A stretch of 64,000 nt of DNA from Coniferiporia sulphurascens (lineage: Eukaryota; Basidiomycota; Agaricomycetes; Hymenochaetales; Hymenochaetaceae), in the NCBI GenBank assembly GCA_002794785.1, contig NBBA01000003.1, positions 1,550,001-1,614,000 of the forward strand, written 5' to 3'. Under the pieces are notes generated by a model. That model was not told the DNA's origin, made no database searches, and was given only the letters and a program-made list of their open reading frames with translations. Below, one piece after another: positions 22,803 through 36,969 of this stretch (its first letter is position 1; every line of letters begins with the position of its first letter). The position numbers and the translations under genes are program-made.

Positions 22803-25800
22803 ATGGTGATGAGGATCGATTCTTTAGGTTTCGTGGACTCCTCTGCTAAACGTAAACGTGCATTGGTGCTGCATATACTCCCGCGTACGGATGATCCATC
22901 TGGACTGGACGCTTCTCCTGGTTCTGTTCAACCCATGACATCACTGTTTCATTTCTCCTCCTATATCGCTGCATCAAAGAACGCTGTTCCCTCAAAGTTC
23001 TCAATCCCTGTTCTTACTGCTGTAACTGGTGGCATCTTGGTACTATTTATTACGACTTCGATCGTGTTCTACTGCTGCGCGCTTCGGCGCAAGCAGAGAA
23101 GAAAGAGCTCGATGAAAGGGATAGTCGAGGAGGGTGTGGACGCCAATTCGAACAAACAGGGGTGGCATGCGTCTAGGCCCGATTGTGACCCAATAGCGAA
23201 GGAGCGGCTGGTATCGCCGTCCTCGCTCTTCGATTTCAGCCCACCTAGTCCAACGTGGAGGCCATCCCTTCCAAGTCTTGCCTTCGTTACCGGGGCCCGA
23301 AGCGTTCCGGTCGCAGGTGCGGCTGGACCAAGCAGCCAGGCTATTCCTTCGGTCCTTAGCAGGACACAGTACGTTACGCCACTTTCTAGGATCTATGCTC
23401 CAACTCCAGTCCGCGCAGTCGCCCTGCCACTTCTGCGTACCTCACAAACGTCTCATTTGCCGATTTGTCACCGCCCATCGCGCGCCGTCGCTTCTCAATC
23501 TGTGGCAGTGCCCTATCATCCAGGACAATACCATACATTTAATACACTGCACCAGAGCATTTCAGCTCGGACTTCTCAAACGCATAAGTCTGTACCCACG
23601 CAGGTTCGCCTCGTTCTGCCCGCAGGCGACGATCAGGGCGCCAAAGTAAAGAGGGCAAGTGTTACCAAAAACGATCGACCCGTATCCGGATTGGGAATAA
23701 GCACGGTCAATTTAGCCGCATGCGGGGCTGCATTGTCCCTGAATCTCAACATAACCAATTCATCTGAAATGCCCCTACCCAACAAGTCATCTGCGAAATT
23801 ACCATTTGCGGCGATCCCTCTGGGATCGGTCAGGGCGCCAAGTAGATGTGACCCGAACCAGTCCACCGAAAAGTCAAGAGGAGACGAGGTCAGACTAGCG
23901 TATACCGTCAGTACGTCTTCCACGACGTCGGTATCCAGCAATAGTGTGGGAACAATAGGTTCGAGGACGAGCGCGATGAAAGCCAACCCGGAAGGCCTGA
24001 AAACTAGGACCGTGAGTCGGAGTACTCGCGTGCACAACCGAACTGCCGCTAAAGCTGGACCATCCAATGAATTTCGTAATGCGGACAATGTATCAAGCAA
24101 ACCCACGGCCGTCGATGTTAATCTATCCGATCTCAGCCCTCCAGTGGACACGAGTTTTACTCTTGAATCAAACATAGACGTGAGCGCTTCCGAAAGCGCC
24201 CTTCCCCCGTATTCGACGCGTTTTGTATTATCGAAAACTATTAATTCGTCTAAGCGGCAAGGTCTGGGTGCAGGCACTATTAATGAATCTGTCAGGGGTG
24301 AACTACGTGCTTTGCGCTCGCTAGGCTCAGAATCGTTTGACTCCCTCATCGCTTACCTATCGGAGACAGTTGATTCCGATGTGTCGACCCAGTCCTCGTT
24401 TCCGCCACCCATTACCGCGAACAGTTATGGTCAGACTATGCCGCTAGGGAGAAATGAATCGGAATGTATCCCTATACGGGTGGCTTCGCCGCAAAGGGTT
24501 GTAGACCACGAGGGTTCGGCACGCCTAGACCCAGCTACGTTTGAGGTCTGCTTGAACGCCTCTACTTCTGAATTGCAGCTCGCTCGTGTCAATACTGAAA
24601 ATAGCGGTAAAATTGACCGGACGGGTCGTTGTAGAGGTCGGGGCACGAGTCAGTCCACAAGCGAGGACAAAAAGAGGAATGTAAGTAACCTATTAATGGA
24701 TCCAAAGGTGCCAAGTGAACGTGGTCTCGACCCGGGGAAGAAAATAAGTTGCGAAGAAGGTAGTATGGGAAGTGTTGATAGGAAGTGTGATATACCGGCT
24801 GCGGCACGCATAGGTGTTAGCATGCAGGTGAGAGCCCTGCGAGCGCGTAGCGCGGCTTTAAAGCCCGTGAACCAAGCGAAGAGCGGAGTGGGTCTTGGAC
24901 TACATGATGCCCTGGGGGATAATCCGGTACGCGTGTTGTTCTCTGAGTAATGCAACGGCTTTTTATGCTTTCGCCTTCTTTCCTCAGAGGTCGACCTCCC
25001 TGCTGCCAGCAAGGGAAGCTGTGCCGACAATAATCGAGCCGCTGCCAACGAAGAAAACAGAGGCCGTCCTTGATGATGCATGCGTGTTTACAAGCGAGTA
25101 TACCTCTACGTTACCATCATTTTCAATTCCAAGTTCGGCAACGAAGCTCTTCGCAACGTTCCCCTCCGAAGAAATTGCCCCCAATGGACTTTGCTCTCCC
25201 CGTTCATGTCAAGCAACCACTGGTGTGGATGGTCCAAGTAATGGACTGAACAAAATTCTCAAAAGATCGTCTAACTCAGCCGAATCGTACATTGCCCGCT
25301 GTGCACCGACGCCCCACAACAAATCGGCCGCCCTGTTGTCTTTCCTCTCCCCTACCTTGTCTTTTGCTTCTTCCTTACGGCGTCTCTCTGCAGAGTCGAT
25401 GTTTTCGTTAGGAAGCAGCACGTCGAGTCTCAGCCTCAGGCACGATTGGGGTCGCGAGTCCTTGACGCCCCGGTTCAATCACCTGCGTGCAGTCCTCGAA
25501 GGGCGCTTTGAAGAGCCACCGCCTCTGCCCGGCCGGGAGGTAAAAACCTCTCTTAAGTCATTTGGCATTGATGCCCCCGGGAATCCAATGCAGCATACGA
25601 TGGTAAGCAGCGGACTGAGGCGCTTGGATGGGATTTAAGTGATTAATTGAACCTAGACGTCTCCTTCAGTTAAGAGTCCAGCTCTGAGAAGAAACCCGGG
25701 GCGTTCACCTCGTTCTATATTGATCCGCCCAAGTACAGGACCCATCATCCGAAGCTCGCACACAGTAAACGATGCACATGGCGAGCGTGTCGTTCTTGAC

Positions 25801-25893
25801 TGTGGACGTATCTATCCCTCAAGCTCAAAAAATGGCGTGAGTCTCGAGGGTATTAGGACATGTAACGGTGCCTCGATGGATGGAAACCCGTGA
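22803..25893 (+). CDS. Ser-rich single-pass membrane protein, unknown function
   Basis: Exons 22803-24926, 24988-25602 and 25657-25893 (introns 61 and 54 bp, all phase 0) give about 991 residues. One clear transmembrane helix lies at about 68-93 (VLTAVTGGILVLFITTSIVF), followed by a basic stop-transfer stretch (ALRRKQRRKSS). This predicts a short outer N-terminus and a cytoplasmic tail of about 890 residues that is Ser/Thr/Pro-rich and probably disordered. Small Ser-rich motifs recur (SSTTSVSSN, SFASSLRRLS). The general design resembles fungal wall-stress or Mid2-like proteins, but no family is recognised. ATG 22803 has G at -3 and G at +4; the true N-terminus may lie in an upstream exon carrying a signal peptide. 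A GTGAGT near the 3' end could extend splicing. Confidence 0.6.
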
Positions 25894-27601
25894 ACAGAGA
25901 GTGGCTGCTAGATGGCTGAACACGAAGTTGATATTACATCGACTTTTTCGCTGCGCGGATCTGTCGTTCCGAATCATTGGTACTTTCCGGTGCACTTTGT
26001 CATTTTCCGATCGATATTCTTTGTTGTATTATCTATATAAAGTAGCGCACGTTCGCCTTTGTCTTTGTAATCCATATTTCCGAGGCCATTGAATTCTATT
26101 AAAAAAATTGTAGTATCGAAATGTACCAAAAATGGAAAACCCTATCAATATATAAGTTCGTCTATGTTTACAAAACCCATTTATAATACCGGTTAAGCAT
26201 GCTCAAGCCGGCTTTACTCGTTATAAATAAATATGGTATAAGTTATGTCAGGCATATGGAACACTCAAGAATAGAATGTATGCTGCCGCACCAATACCAT
26301 GGCATCGGCGCAACTATCCCACCGAATAACAGACAGCGATGTGAAGACCGCAGACGTGCTCCTCGTCTAATTATGCTGTTTCCTAAATGTTGTCATCTGA
26401 GGCTTTAGAAAGAGACGTCAGGCTTTCGAACGGTTTTCCGGAGATTTGTTTGTTTTTCTATCCTCCACGAATATTCCGAGACGAACGCGACAATCATAAG
26501 AGCACTGCCACCAATATCGGCTAATGGCCAGGCGTTCGCGAACCCGGACACGGTTCACGCAACTCGAAGGGTCACACGGACTCACACCGGAACCGTTAAT
26601 CAACTGGCAGGCTTAATTGTGATTCTCGACGTGAGCTTTTCTAGCCAGGGCCTGTAATACTCGACCTATCTCTTACACCTGGGTTTTGTGGTACCCGTGG
26701 CAGACCTTCCATTGTGATCCATGGGCAAGTACCGTCCCAATCACTAATTTCTGCACGGGTATTTTAGGTACCGATCAGTCGATGACAAAATGCTTCTCAT
26801 TTCCATCGAGATAACATACTATCATGCCCCCCCGTGTGTGTCCGTAAATGCGATTACGTTGTTTATACAGGCTGGTGGGCGCGATGGGAAAATGCGTGTT
26901 GGAAACGGTGCCGAAAGTGGGCACGTTGGAGGCTCGTCGCGAGCTGATAGCTGATACCCCTGCCGAATGGTTTTTTTATTACATCTGATGCACCAATTTT
27001 CTCCAATGCATCAAGTATTTCAGTATTTTAGCCTAACGCACGAGAAACCAGTCTAAAGCTTTTTGCCGCATCAACCCGAATAATTCTCTTATATAAACCC
27101 ATCGCCGTTCATCCTGTATTCGAATTTCCCGCAGTGAACCAGGGAGCTTACAATTATGGATACACTCGTTAAGCTCGCCTATTTTGGGACATCTTAGCAC
27201 ATATCGAGCAGCCAAAAGGAAATGACTGATAGAAGAAGTGCCGACGCATCACACCCGTTCCTGACGCTCTGGGTGCTTTCCCGAGTAAGAATACGCTACA
27301 ATCAAGCCCGACGCCATGGCCCGCCCCACGTCTATGTGAGCAGCAGCAAGACAATGGATGGCTGACCCTTTCTTTCGGTCCCTAGCTGAGTTTTATCGTC
27401 CAAAACTGACCTTGCTCATGCGCCTCTTTTTATCACCACTCCCGACACCTCATGAAGATATTGGCCATGTTCTCATCATTACTCACTCGTCGTGCTCTGA
27501 GTGGACGGACCGACGGGTTGAGTACCCACAGCGACATGCAACCCGGGAACAACCACTTCCCACTTTCAATATTTGCCATGACTTAGGGAGGTGCTGAAAC
27601 G
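25894..27601. other. Intergenic region upstream of peroxidase A
   Basis: No supported gene. A TATA-like TTTATATAAG lies on the minus strand near 27090. A short hydrophobic frame on the minus strand at about 26420-26560 (WPLADIGGSALMIVAFVS) has no supporting context. Confidence 0.35.
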
Positions 27602-27608
27602 TATTTAA
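27602..27608 (+). promoter_or_regulatory. TATA-like box of peroxidase A
   Basis: TATTTAA lies about 85 bases before the ATG at 27693. Spacing resembles the TATAAAA boxes before peroxidases B' and A'. Confidence 0.55.
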
Positions 27609-29110
<1,502 letters not shown>

Positions 29111-30496
29111 ATTGCCTCTGGGTGCTCCTCATGTTGGATTTATGCGAATTCCAATGGGGTCGTATATTCATATCTAATATCATTTCTTTACCGATTTATA
29201 TGGGTCGCTGAGCGGAGGAATCTTGTGGAAATAAAGGTGTTTTGTATTTAAGATGTTGTTTTTAGGTAATTGCTTGTGAATGTATACATACATATTTGGA
29301 TGTCTTCGCTATCCGCTGTTAGGTGGACGGGGGTTTGAGGTCGCACCGTCGGCAAGTAAGTTTTTGATTCTTGAATAAGGTATCGAGTGCATTGCTCCAA
29401 GTCAACTTACCATTGGATTTTATTCGGACTGAAGACCAAGAAGGGGCCTCCGCGGGCGAGTGAAAAGACCTCCGCCTATTACATGACCGTCTCTTTTAGC
29501 CGTTCCCATTCCTCGAAGAGAATCTGACGCGTCCTGGCGATCCTAGGCTGTTGTCGGGGCTGGTTATATTGTCACATTGTGGAGTAATCTTACGTCGTCT
29601 GTACATCTTAGTTTTTTTCTCCCAATATGTTGTGAGGGGTCTTTATCAGAACCTGACGCCCGAATGCCACGAGTGCGTAACCTGACGGCCAGCCATGTAA
29701 TCGTAGATGCGGTAGCGCAGCCTGGGACGAACTAACTGACAATTGATACCGGAATGAGATCGGGGGCCCAAGTCTTGAAGGGGTTCAAAGCGATCGGCAT
29801 TAATCATGTTCGACTGCAAATACACGCCGGGGCGATACCTTCCATTCTTCTTCGGCTCTGTTGATTATCGTCGGATAGATTTTATTAGCACTTGCGTATG
29901 ACGTCGGAATGGAGAGTTAGCATGGAGAAAACGGATTTTTTCCCTTAGTAAAAACAGAGCCCTTGAGTTCATCTCCCGATTTGATTCCGACTTCTTTCGG
30001 GTTTTGCTAAATATTTGAGACATCGGCCACCCCTGTTGGAGAGATACTGGCATCTGGGCACCTTCGTCTCGTTCCGATATTGGTTAGAGCGAAGAGAAAC
30101 TCGATGGTTGATACTAGCCTGGCAGGGGGAAAGGAGTCGATATGGACAAACAAATGGAAGTAGACGCAAAGTTAGTCTGACGGAGATTGGATGTTAATGA
30201 CCTGTATTATAGGATCGCCCTAGTCATGGCGGTGATAAATTTTATGGTTCACGTAGATAAAGCAAGCTCTTGATGTTTTAAGTTGAAATCAAGATTCCGG
30301 AGACTTCAAATGGTTGGCGTGAATGAGCGGTAACTATGGATTACATAATGTATTATTTGATTATGGGGTTCTCCGTACGCCACAGCCAAACAACGCGGGT
30401 TCAGACTCGTGCTTGTTTCACCGCGAAGCATCTTTTCCCCTACCTCCTTCACCCCCGCACGATTCTACCGCCCTCTACCAACAAGTGCTACGTGAA
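29111..30496. other. Intergenic region
   Basis: 3' flank of peroxidase A, then AT-rich sequence without recognisable genes or repeats up to the THO1-like gene. Confidence 0.4.
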
Positions 30497-31652
30497 ATGG
30501 AATCAAAATTGTGCGCCTCTGCTCGGAATGCCAGCAAGCGGTTATCGAACGAAAACTCACGCAATTCACTAACAGGAAGGCACTCAAGGTCGTTGACCTG
30601 AAGGACCTCCTCGCACGCGCCGGCGTGCCTATTCCTGCGAAGGCAAACAAACCCGACCTCATTGCGAATATCATCGCAAGCCCTTCTGCACTTGACGTCT
30701 TCCACGAGGCCTATGGCAAGGGCACGAAGAGTCCTGGGACAAGCACGCCAAAGCCGGCTGCGGCAAAGCCAGTATCTGCATCGCCTGTAAGGGCCGAGGT
30801 AGAGAAAGAGGTGCCTGCAGTGGAGGCGGAGAAGGATGAGAATCTTGTGCGTACTGATTGACTGGCATGAGTTGGATGGACTGTTATTCACGATTCGTTT
30901 ATTTTTTCAGCTTGCCCCTCCTGAACCGTACGTCTGTCTTCGGTCAGTTTATCCTCACAGACACCTAACACCCAACTAATACAGGTTTGACTGGTCGGCC
31001 AGCTCTGAGGTAAGCGCCGCGACCACGGCGAAGCCAACATCTAAGCCCGCCACAAATGTACGTTCCCGTAGCTCTGTTTATCTGTCTTCTCTTGACGCCA
31101 TTTCTGTCTTCGTCCAATCCCGTTGCCTTCAGGCCTCGCCAGCGATGTCCACGCCTCCGACTGTTGCATTGGCCGCGACTCCTTCACCTGCTGTGGCTTC
31201 CGCCGCACAGGCAACTACTTCAGAATCTCCTGTTGTTGAAGACGAAGAGGCCGCAAAGCGGCGGGCGCGGGCAGAGCGTTTCGGCATAGCTGTCGTAGCT
31301 CCTTCGAAACCCTTGGCCCCACGAGGCAAGAAAGCGACGGCTACGAAGGAAGCAAACACTAAAAAGTCTTCGATAAAAGACTCCGTCGTCCCTGACGTAC
31401 GTTGCCCAATTACTATTCTTCCTCCTCGTTTGTTTATTGCCTTTCGTATCACGCTCATTGTCATTGCGTACATAGAACTCCGAAAAGCTTAATGCGAGGG
31501 CTGCACGCTTTGGAACCAACGCTAAACCTGATTCTTCCAAAGACGCAACTTTGGGTCAGAAGCGTTCTGCGCCAGCCGAAGCTGTTGATGCGGAAGAGCT
31601 CGAGCGGCGGCGCAAACGTGCCGAGCGTTTTGGGACAGGGACGAAGGTTTAA
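30497..31652 (+). CDS. THO1: SAP-domain nuclear protein, THO1/SARNP-like
   Basis: Nucleic-acid-binding protein of the type that joins mRNA export complexes (yeast Tho1, metazoan CIP29/SARNP). Exons 30497-30510, 30576-30846, 30911-30927, 30985-31057, 31133-31396 and 31476-31652 give 271 residues. The N-terminal SAP helix-extended loop-helix is at about 4-40 (KALKVVDLKDLLARAGVPIP, then KPDLIANIIASP). The middle is Ala/Pro/Thr-rich. The C-terminus repeats a basic R-A-E-R-F-G motif (RRARAERFGI, ARAARFGTN, RKRAERFGTG), as in SARNP proteins. The first exon codes only MESK plus two bases. The GTAAGC at 31011 could alternatively start the intron that I place at 31058. Start and family are well supported. 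Confidence 0.88.
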
Positions 31653-32604
31653 TACCTTCTTGTCCATGAGTGTTAAGGGTATGGACTTCTTCGCATGTAT
31701 ACTTTTCCGTGTGATGTACATATGTTTGTATGGCGAGGTCGGTACAACCCCCCATTTCCTATCATGTCCAGGCTTAACTGACTACTCTTGCGTAGCTCAG
31801 AACCGTGACGCCTTTTTTGCTTGTGCTTCGGAATGAACGATGTCTGTTTTGCCATGTTGATGGTAACTTAGTAGTATGTGATATACCCGGTAGCTTAGTG
31901 CAATCCGTCGTGCAAACAAAGACTTCGACACCTGCCTGAGTCTCCTGAATCACTAGTACTGTCTTGCATCTGTAAATCCTAACACTTGACACGTTGAAAA
32001 CTGGAAGTTTGGAAACCAGACAATGGTACTTGTCTAGCCAATGCTCCGGATTTATAGACCTTATCTGTACGGAAGATGGCACCGCCTGGACTTGGTCATT
32101 ATATTCTTCATATCCGCTTCGTTGGGCTCCGGAGTAGACTCGCGGCACGGTTCAGTAATTCAAGAGCACCAGTGTTCGTACAATCAGGCGGGCCTCAGTG
32201 GTATTCATGCTGTGGCTTCATTTCCGTATACTCGCAAGCCACCGTATGCAAATATAAGTGTCGTGAGATAATAGATAGCTAGAGTCGACGTTCCATGACC
32301 ATAAGCTACATTGTAACTGAATATTGAGAAAAATGTATTATATCCCAAACACTAAGCGAGATTTCGCACAACGTGGCAACGCATGCGTAAACTCCAACTT
32401 CACTACGTAGGTCTACAGAAGTATGGGTGACGAGGACAGGTAGATACGCCCTAGCCCATGAAAGAGATGCCTCTGTTTCGCGAGATTTCGTTGAACGCTT
32501 CTAGTGAACTCAGTAGCAATTAGCTGTAAGACGGCCACGCCGTCCTGGTTTTTCAATAAGTTATGCGATTAAGATGAATCAGACATATGGCTCGTTGCTT
32601 TACG
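31653..32604. other. Convergent intergenic region
   Basis: Lies between the 3' ends of the THO1-like gene (+) and the Vps3844-like gene (-). Only short frames are present. Confidence 0.4.
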
Positions 32605-33825
32605 CTACTCTCGCTTGTAGTGACCTGATGCGCTGACGGTCAAAGTGGACGGCAGCGCCTGGTCTCCGACGCTATATAGGAGATACACCGAACCGAAGAT
32701 GACTAGGAGAACCCCAATGACAGTCCCCGTGATAAGAACAAACGCCCTGCAAGACTTGGGTTAGGCAGCGGAATTATCTGAGTTAGCCGAACTGTGCTTA
32801 CGCGCTGACATCCTGACGCTCGCAAGCATCGCCGACCCATGTCTCCTTCGCACCGTTGCTGTCGATCGTCGTATCGCAGGCACATACAAAGCACGTTTTT
32901 CCGGCCCTGCTCGCCTGTGTGCATTCACCCCTACCCGAGCACGAGCTCGTAGCGTTCGCGCATGCGTCGGCTGAGATGTGACACGTTGAGACACCCCCGA
33001 TTGGAAGTTGCGGAGATGGTGAGGGCGGCGGGAGAGGCGACTGTGGAGGTTGGACCTGACGCTTCCCGTGCGAACCTGGGTATGTCAGGAGGACCAGTGC
33101 GAACTTCGGGTTCGCCATCGTGGATGAGAGCAGTGCCTCGGTTGTCTCGACCGCCATCTGGAACTGCTCGCTGTCTCGTCCATATTCGTTGGCAATCTGA
33201 GAGACACCGCGAAGCTCGAAGGCACCGAAGGCGTCCGTTTCATCTGACTCGATTAGAGAGACGAGGGAGGCTGTCTCTGACAGGAATGTTTCCGTTGCAG
33301 ATGACGGGCTCGTGGAGAAGACATCAATTAGTCGAGAAACTGTTCCTTGAGGGAAGGCTGTGGACGCGGAGAAGACGTTGGAGTACGCGTGCTCTGCACG
33401 ACGAAGGTAAGAGGACACGACAAGAGATACCTCAGCCGATACGGAGGGTGGATTTAGGAGCGAGAAAGATGACTTGAGAGTGGAGGGAATAACGACTAAA
33501 CCCCAGTTACAATAATTAGCGATCCGCTGAAGCAACAGCAACACATGTACTTACATCTTGCAACGTCTTCGCTTAACGTCAAAAGCAAAGCATTCGAAGC
33601 ACCGCGCCCTACGAAATCTCCCGAGACAAGTCTTTCTGCTGTCGTATCCAGGTCTTGAATGGAGTCGAATGCATCGAGTCCGAGGTGGTGCGAGACCACT
33701 GCGCGTGCTTGGGATGGGGAAAGTGTCGAGGAGTAAGGCTTAACCTGCAGCTCAGGATGCAAGAACACCTTGATTCCTAATGCTACCTCGGAAAGCAATA
33801 GCAATATCCAAGCTTTGGAGAACAT
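32605..33825 (-). CDS. Vps3844 / DUF3844-type single-pass membrane protein
   Basis: Exons 33825-33555, 33495-32802 and 32746-32605 (introns 59 and 55 bp) give 368 residues. A signal peptide (MFSKAWILLLLSEVALG) leads to a lumenal domain of about 290 residues. Next comes an EGF-like Cys-rich segment (ACANATSSCSGRGECTQASR, then TCFVCACDTT and VGDACERQD), then one transmembrane helix near 320-345 (TGTVIGVLLVIFGSVYLLYS), then a short tail with the family's conserved VGD. This Cys cluster plus helix is the signature of the fungal Vps3844 C-terminal domain, named for a role in vacuolar sorting; ER/secretory location is family inference. It lies 350 bp upstream of peroxidase B's 3' end, same strand. 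Confidence 0.85.
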
Positions 33826-34175
33826 CGTGGCGAGCAGTCTGGCTCAGCACCGTCAACGCAGCAGCAACTTCCGGGAAAGACACACTTTCCTTTTTGGTAC
33901 AGTTTCAAGATTACATAAACTAAATATTCACGGCTACGGTACTTTTTTTTCCCAACATACTTGGCATAGACAGCAGTTGGACTAGCGTGCATGGAAAGCG
34001 ACGTGTCACTTACATCGACGTTAAAATACGTGCAAAATGGAGCAATAAAATAAGAATCAAGACCCCTACCAACACGCGGAGGGCCGTTAGAAAGCGAAGG
34101 GAATCGGGTATCATATAGGAGCTCAAGTTCGATAAAGTGCGATCCGAATCCGTAAGGCCCGAAGATGAGGCCGAC
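33826..34175. other. 350-bp gap upstream of the Vps3844-like gene
   Basis: Holds the promoter of the Vps3844-like gene and the 3' flank of peroxidase B, both on the minus strand. No distinct element was recognised. Confidence 0.4.
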
Positions 34176-35670
34176 TCATGAGGGGCAGTCAGCACCGTTA
34201 ATATCACCGTCAGGGCACGCTGGGATGATAGTCTCTGCGCCAGCTATGGTTGCGTTTCAGACACAAGGCCATAGAAGAAGTTGAGTAGCCACTTACGATC
34301 GGTAGAAAGAACAGGAAAAGGACTAGAGCAAACTTGTCCAACGTCTTTGATACTCTTTGTTGCGGGGTATGTCGTCTGTTTACCAACGGGGGGTCTCGGT
34401 GTAGGAACAGCCTCGCTGCAATCAATGAGGTTTTTCGGGTCGTGGCCGAGTACAGCCATTTTTGCCATAGCCTGACAGAGTCGTCAGTAATCGCATTCGA
34501 CAAAACGGGTGTGTTCAGATTCTACTCACATTCTTGAAGCCGGCCATCATGAGATCCTGGTCGTTAATCATATTCTGCCAGAAACACGCGGTCACAGGGT
34601 CGCGCGAAAGAGCAAAATCGCTCTGCAGGCGCATCTCGCCCTCTGCGGGTACGGCTGAGTCGACCTCCGCGCCTTCTGTGTTGTTCACTCCAAACGGAAC
34701 GTTGACGCCTTTGAGCAGTGTCTCGAGGAATATCTGCGTATCGAATGTAAACGGTGTCGTGTCGAACGGTACGTCGGTGTGACCAGCGACGAGTTTGTCT
34801 GAACGACCAACAGTGTGGGATGAGAGCAGATTAATGGTGTCCTCAGGTGTGAGGCCGGCATCCGCCATACGTGCAAGGATAGTGGTAGAGCTGTCCTGGG
34901 CCTGAGGTACCGTTCCTTGCTGCGCGGGGAAAGTTGCGTTTGGACGACCTGCAAGAAACTGTAGCTGGGGGGCGCCAGGACAGTTCGAGACCTGCGTGGA
35001 AATGGGCATTCAAAATGGATATTTCGTTGAGCCGTATATGGGCACTCACAGCGACCGCTCCTGCGAATTGTATAAGGTCCCCGGCAGTGATGTTATGTCT
35101 CGTAAGGAGTCCTTTGAGATTGTTAACAGCGTCCGAGACTCCGTCGTTAGCGGCTGTGGAGAACCTGGAGTCAGAGATTGGGGTTGAGGTGAAGTATAAA
35201 TTTATACTAACGGTCTCTTAGCTCCGTATTACCAAATAACATTATCGAACCGTCAGCGCCAGTTCCCCTGTGCGATTGATAAGTCAAATGAAACCATGAC
35301 CATACAAGTGTATCGCACCTTAGTTTCCCGGACGTCGAGAGTCCGATAGCGTCGTGGAACGTAAGGCGCAACGACTCGTGGGCTGTTCAGAGGGCTCAGA
35401 CTGCATGTAGACGGAGAAGATAGACCCCAGCTTACCATCTTCGCCGCACTCGTGGTCAAACTTGTTCTCTTGAAGGTCGTCCGCGACGTCGTAGAATACG
35501 CAGCAAGCCGGGTTTATGGCGGTGTTTTGGCTGTTCGGGCAGGGTACCTTGTGGTGGGAGCGGCGTCAAGAAAAAGAAAGGGAAACAGCATGATTGAGAC
35601 GTACGCGGACAGACACGGCAGAGACCATCCCGGCGAGGGTAACGAATGCGATGGTGAGTTTGAATACCAT
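34176..35670 (-). CDS. mnp: Manganese peroxidase B (class II heme peroxidase)
   Basis: Secreted Mn2+-oxidising heme peroxidase. Exons 35670-35605, 35547-35436, 35382-35319, 35267-35212, 35153-35050, 34991-34530, 34471-34297 and 34243-34176 encode 368 residues with seven introns of 51-58 bp. The signal peptide is [18 protein letters not shown]. Mn ligands are Glu58, Glu62 and Asp199. Distal Arg65 and His69 lie in [10 protein letters not shown]; proximal His193 lies in LLSSHTVGRSD. Asn188 replaces the long-range electron-transfer Trp of versatile and lignin peroxidases. The C-terminus (GADCPS) is short. Exon lengths match B' (41082-42592) apart from one codon in exon 2, while A and A' share a different architecture. 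A weak TATTAAA lies about 165 bases upstream of the start. Confidence 0.95.
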
Positions 35671-36969
35671 GTCGATTGAGTCTATCTACTGTAAACAAGA
35701 GTCGCGAGGCGGCTGTGAGGAGAAAATCAGAGCCATGTACGAACGGTCCCTCCTACGTGCGACTCACAGTATGTCGCAGATGGTGAGCAGAGGTGTTCCG
35801 TGGTGGGAACTCGACAAAGGCCTTGCAGGTCTTTAATACTGGACGGGTTTTAGCCCGACCATCTATGAGAGACATGGACCGGACCAACGAAAGACGGGGG
35901 TCAGTGTGGTCCTATGGAACAGTCAAGGCTGAGGCTGACCTCTTAGCTGACGTATCATGTTACGGTAGGGGAAAGCGCGTCAGTCCCCATTCGAATCATA
36001 GATCGTCCACAGCAGACTCGTCACAAACGTCCATCCTCATTTTCCGTTTAAAGAGGGCCGGGAAAATGCTGACGAGTGCAGTCAATAATCGCATTTGCAG
36101 AAGACGACCAGTATTATCGAAGAATCAGAGGCAATAACGACAGATAAGTTGGATACAACGGCAATTCTGGCAAGCCGCGTGTCATATTTCCTAGGAACCA
36201 TTTCCGGAAGAATATATTGGTACAACCTTGAAGGTCTTGAGGGTTTGGCTCTCGCGCACAAGATGGTCCAAAGACAGCAACGGTCTTGTACCGCTCTACA
36301 CTGGCAGTGAGTCTACAGTGTGGGTGTGTCTGACCAAAGGGTACAGTAATAGCTACCCCAGCTACCCTCTCCTAATATTTTGATATGAATATTCTTGTAA
36401 TACAGGTTCCTGATTTGCCATTGTTCTTTACTTTGTAGACGTCTTCGGATGAACCTGAAGCCGCAGTGAAGCGGACGAGAAACAAAGCTGGCCTGCCAAC
36501 CTAGGCTATGACGCGGGCAATATTCCAGATACTTTGAGTGTACGGTGCAACAAATATCCCGTGAGGCACAGAGGTTGGTTAGAAAGGACACGGAAGCAGT
36601 GCCTCGGATAAACGAGTTGCGTTACGACAGGCAAAGGGAAGAGGGAGAGCCTGGCGGAAAGCTGACTAAGCGTACCCTTTTCTGGAAACAGTATATATTT
36701 GTGAAGGATGCTCAGACTTCAGCAAAAACAGGTGTCGTGAAGGTATGCAGGTACTTCAGTAGTGTTGTAAACTTGCATCCGCTGACTTTAGCAGTTCTAT
36801 AAAATCTCAACCAAGTGATTTGTGCCGTGCAAAGAACATCGAATATAATTACGTAAAGTGGTTAGCAAAGCACATTTGGTAGCTTTTGCCAAATGCAGAC
36901 TGACTGAAGTTTTAGCAGCGGCGAGGGACCAGCCACATACCGGACGGACACTGCACGTCTCTCACCGCG
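35671..36969. other. Divergent intergenic region between peroxidase B and TSR1
   Basis: Shared upstream space of two genes transcribed apart. Plus-strand frames at about 36095-36310 and 36545-36800 look partly coding but carry no recognisable domain. They may be decayed gene remains; this is not supported further. Confidence 0.35.

Noticed and set aside
23633..24349. 238-codon minus-strand frame
   Set aside because: Antisense to the long first exon of the membrane-protein gene and without recognisable features.
26420..26600. Membrane-protein fragment on the minus strand
   Set aside because: A single hydrophobic stretch with no upstream exon, start or family match.
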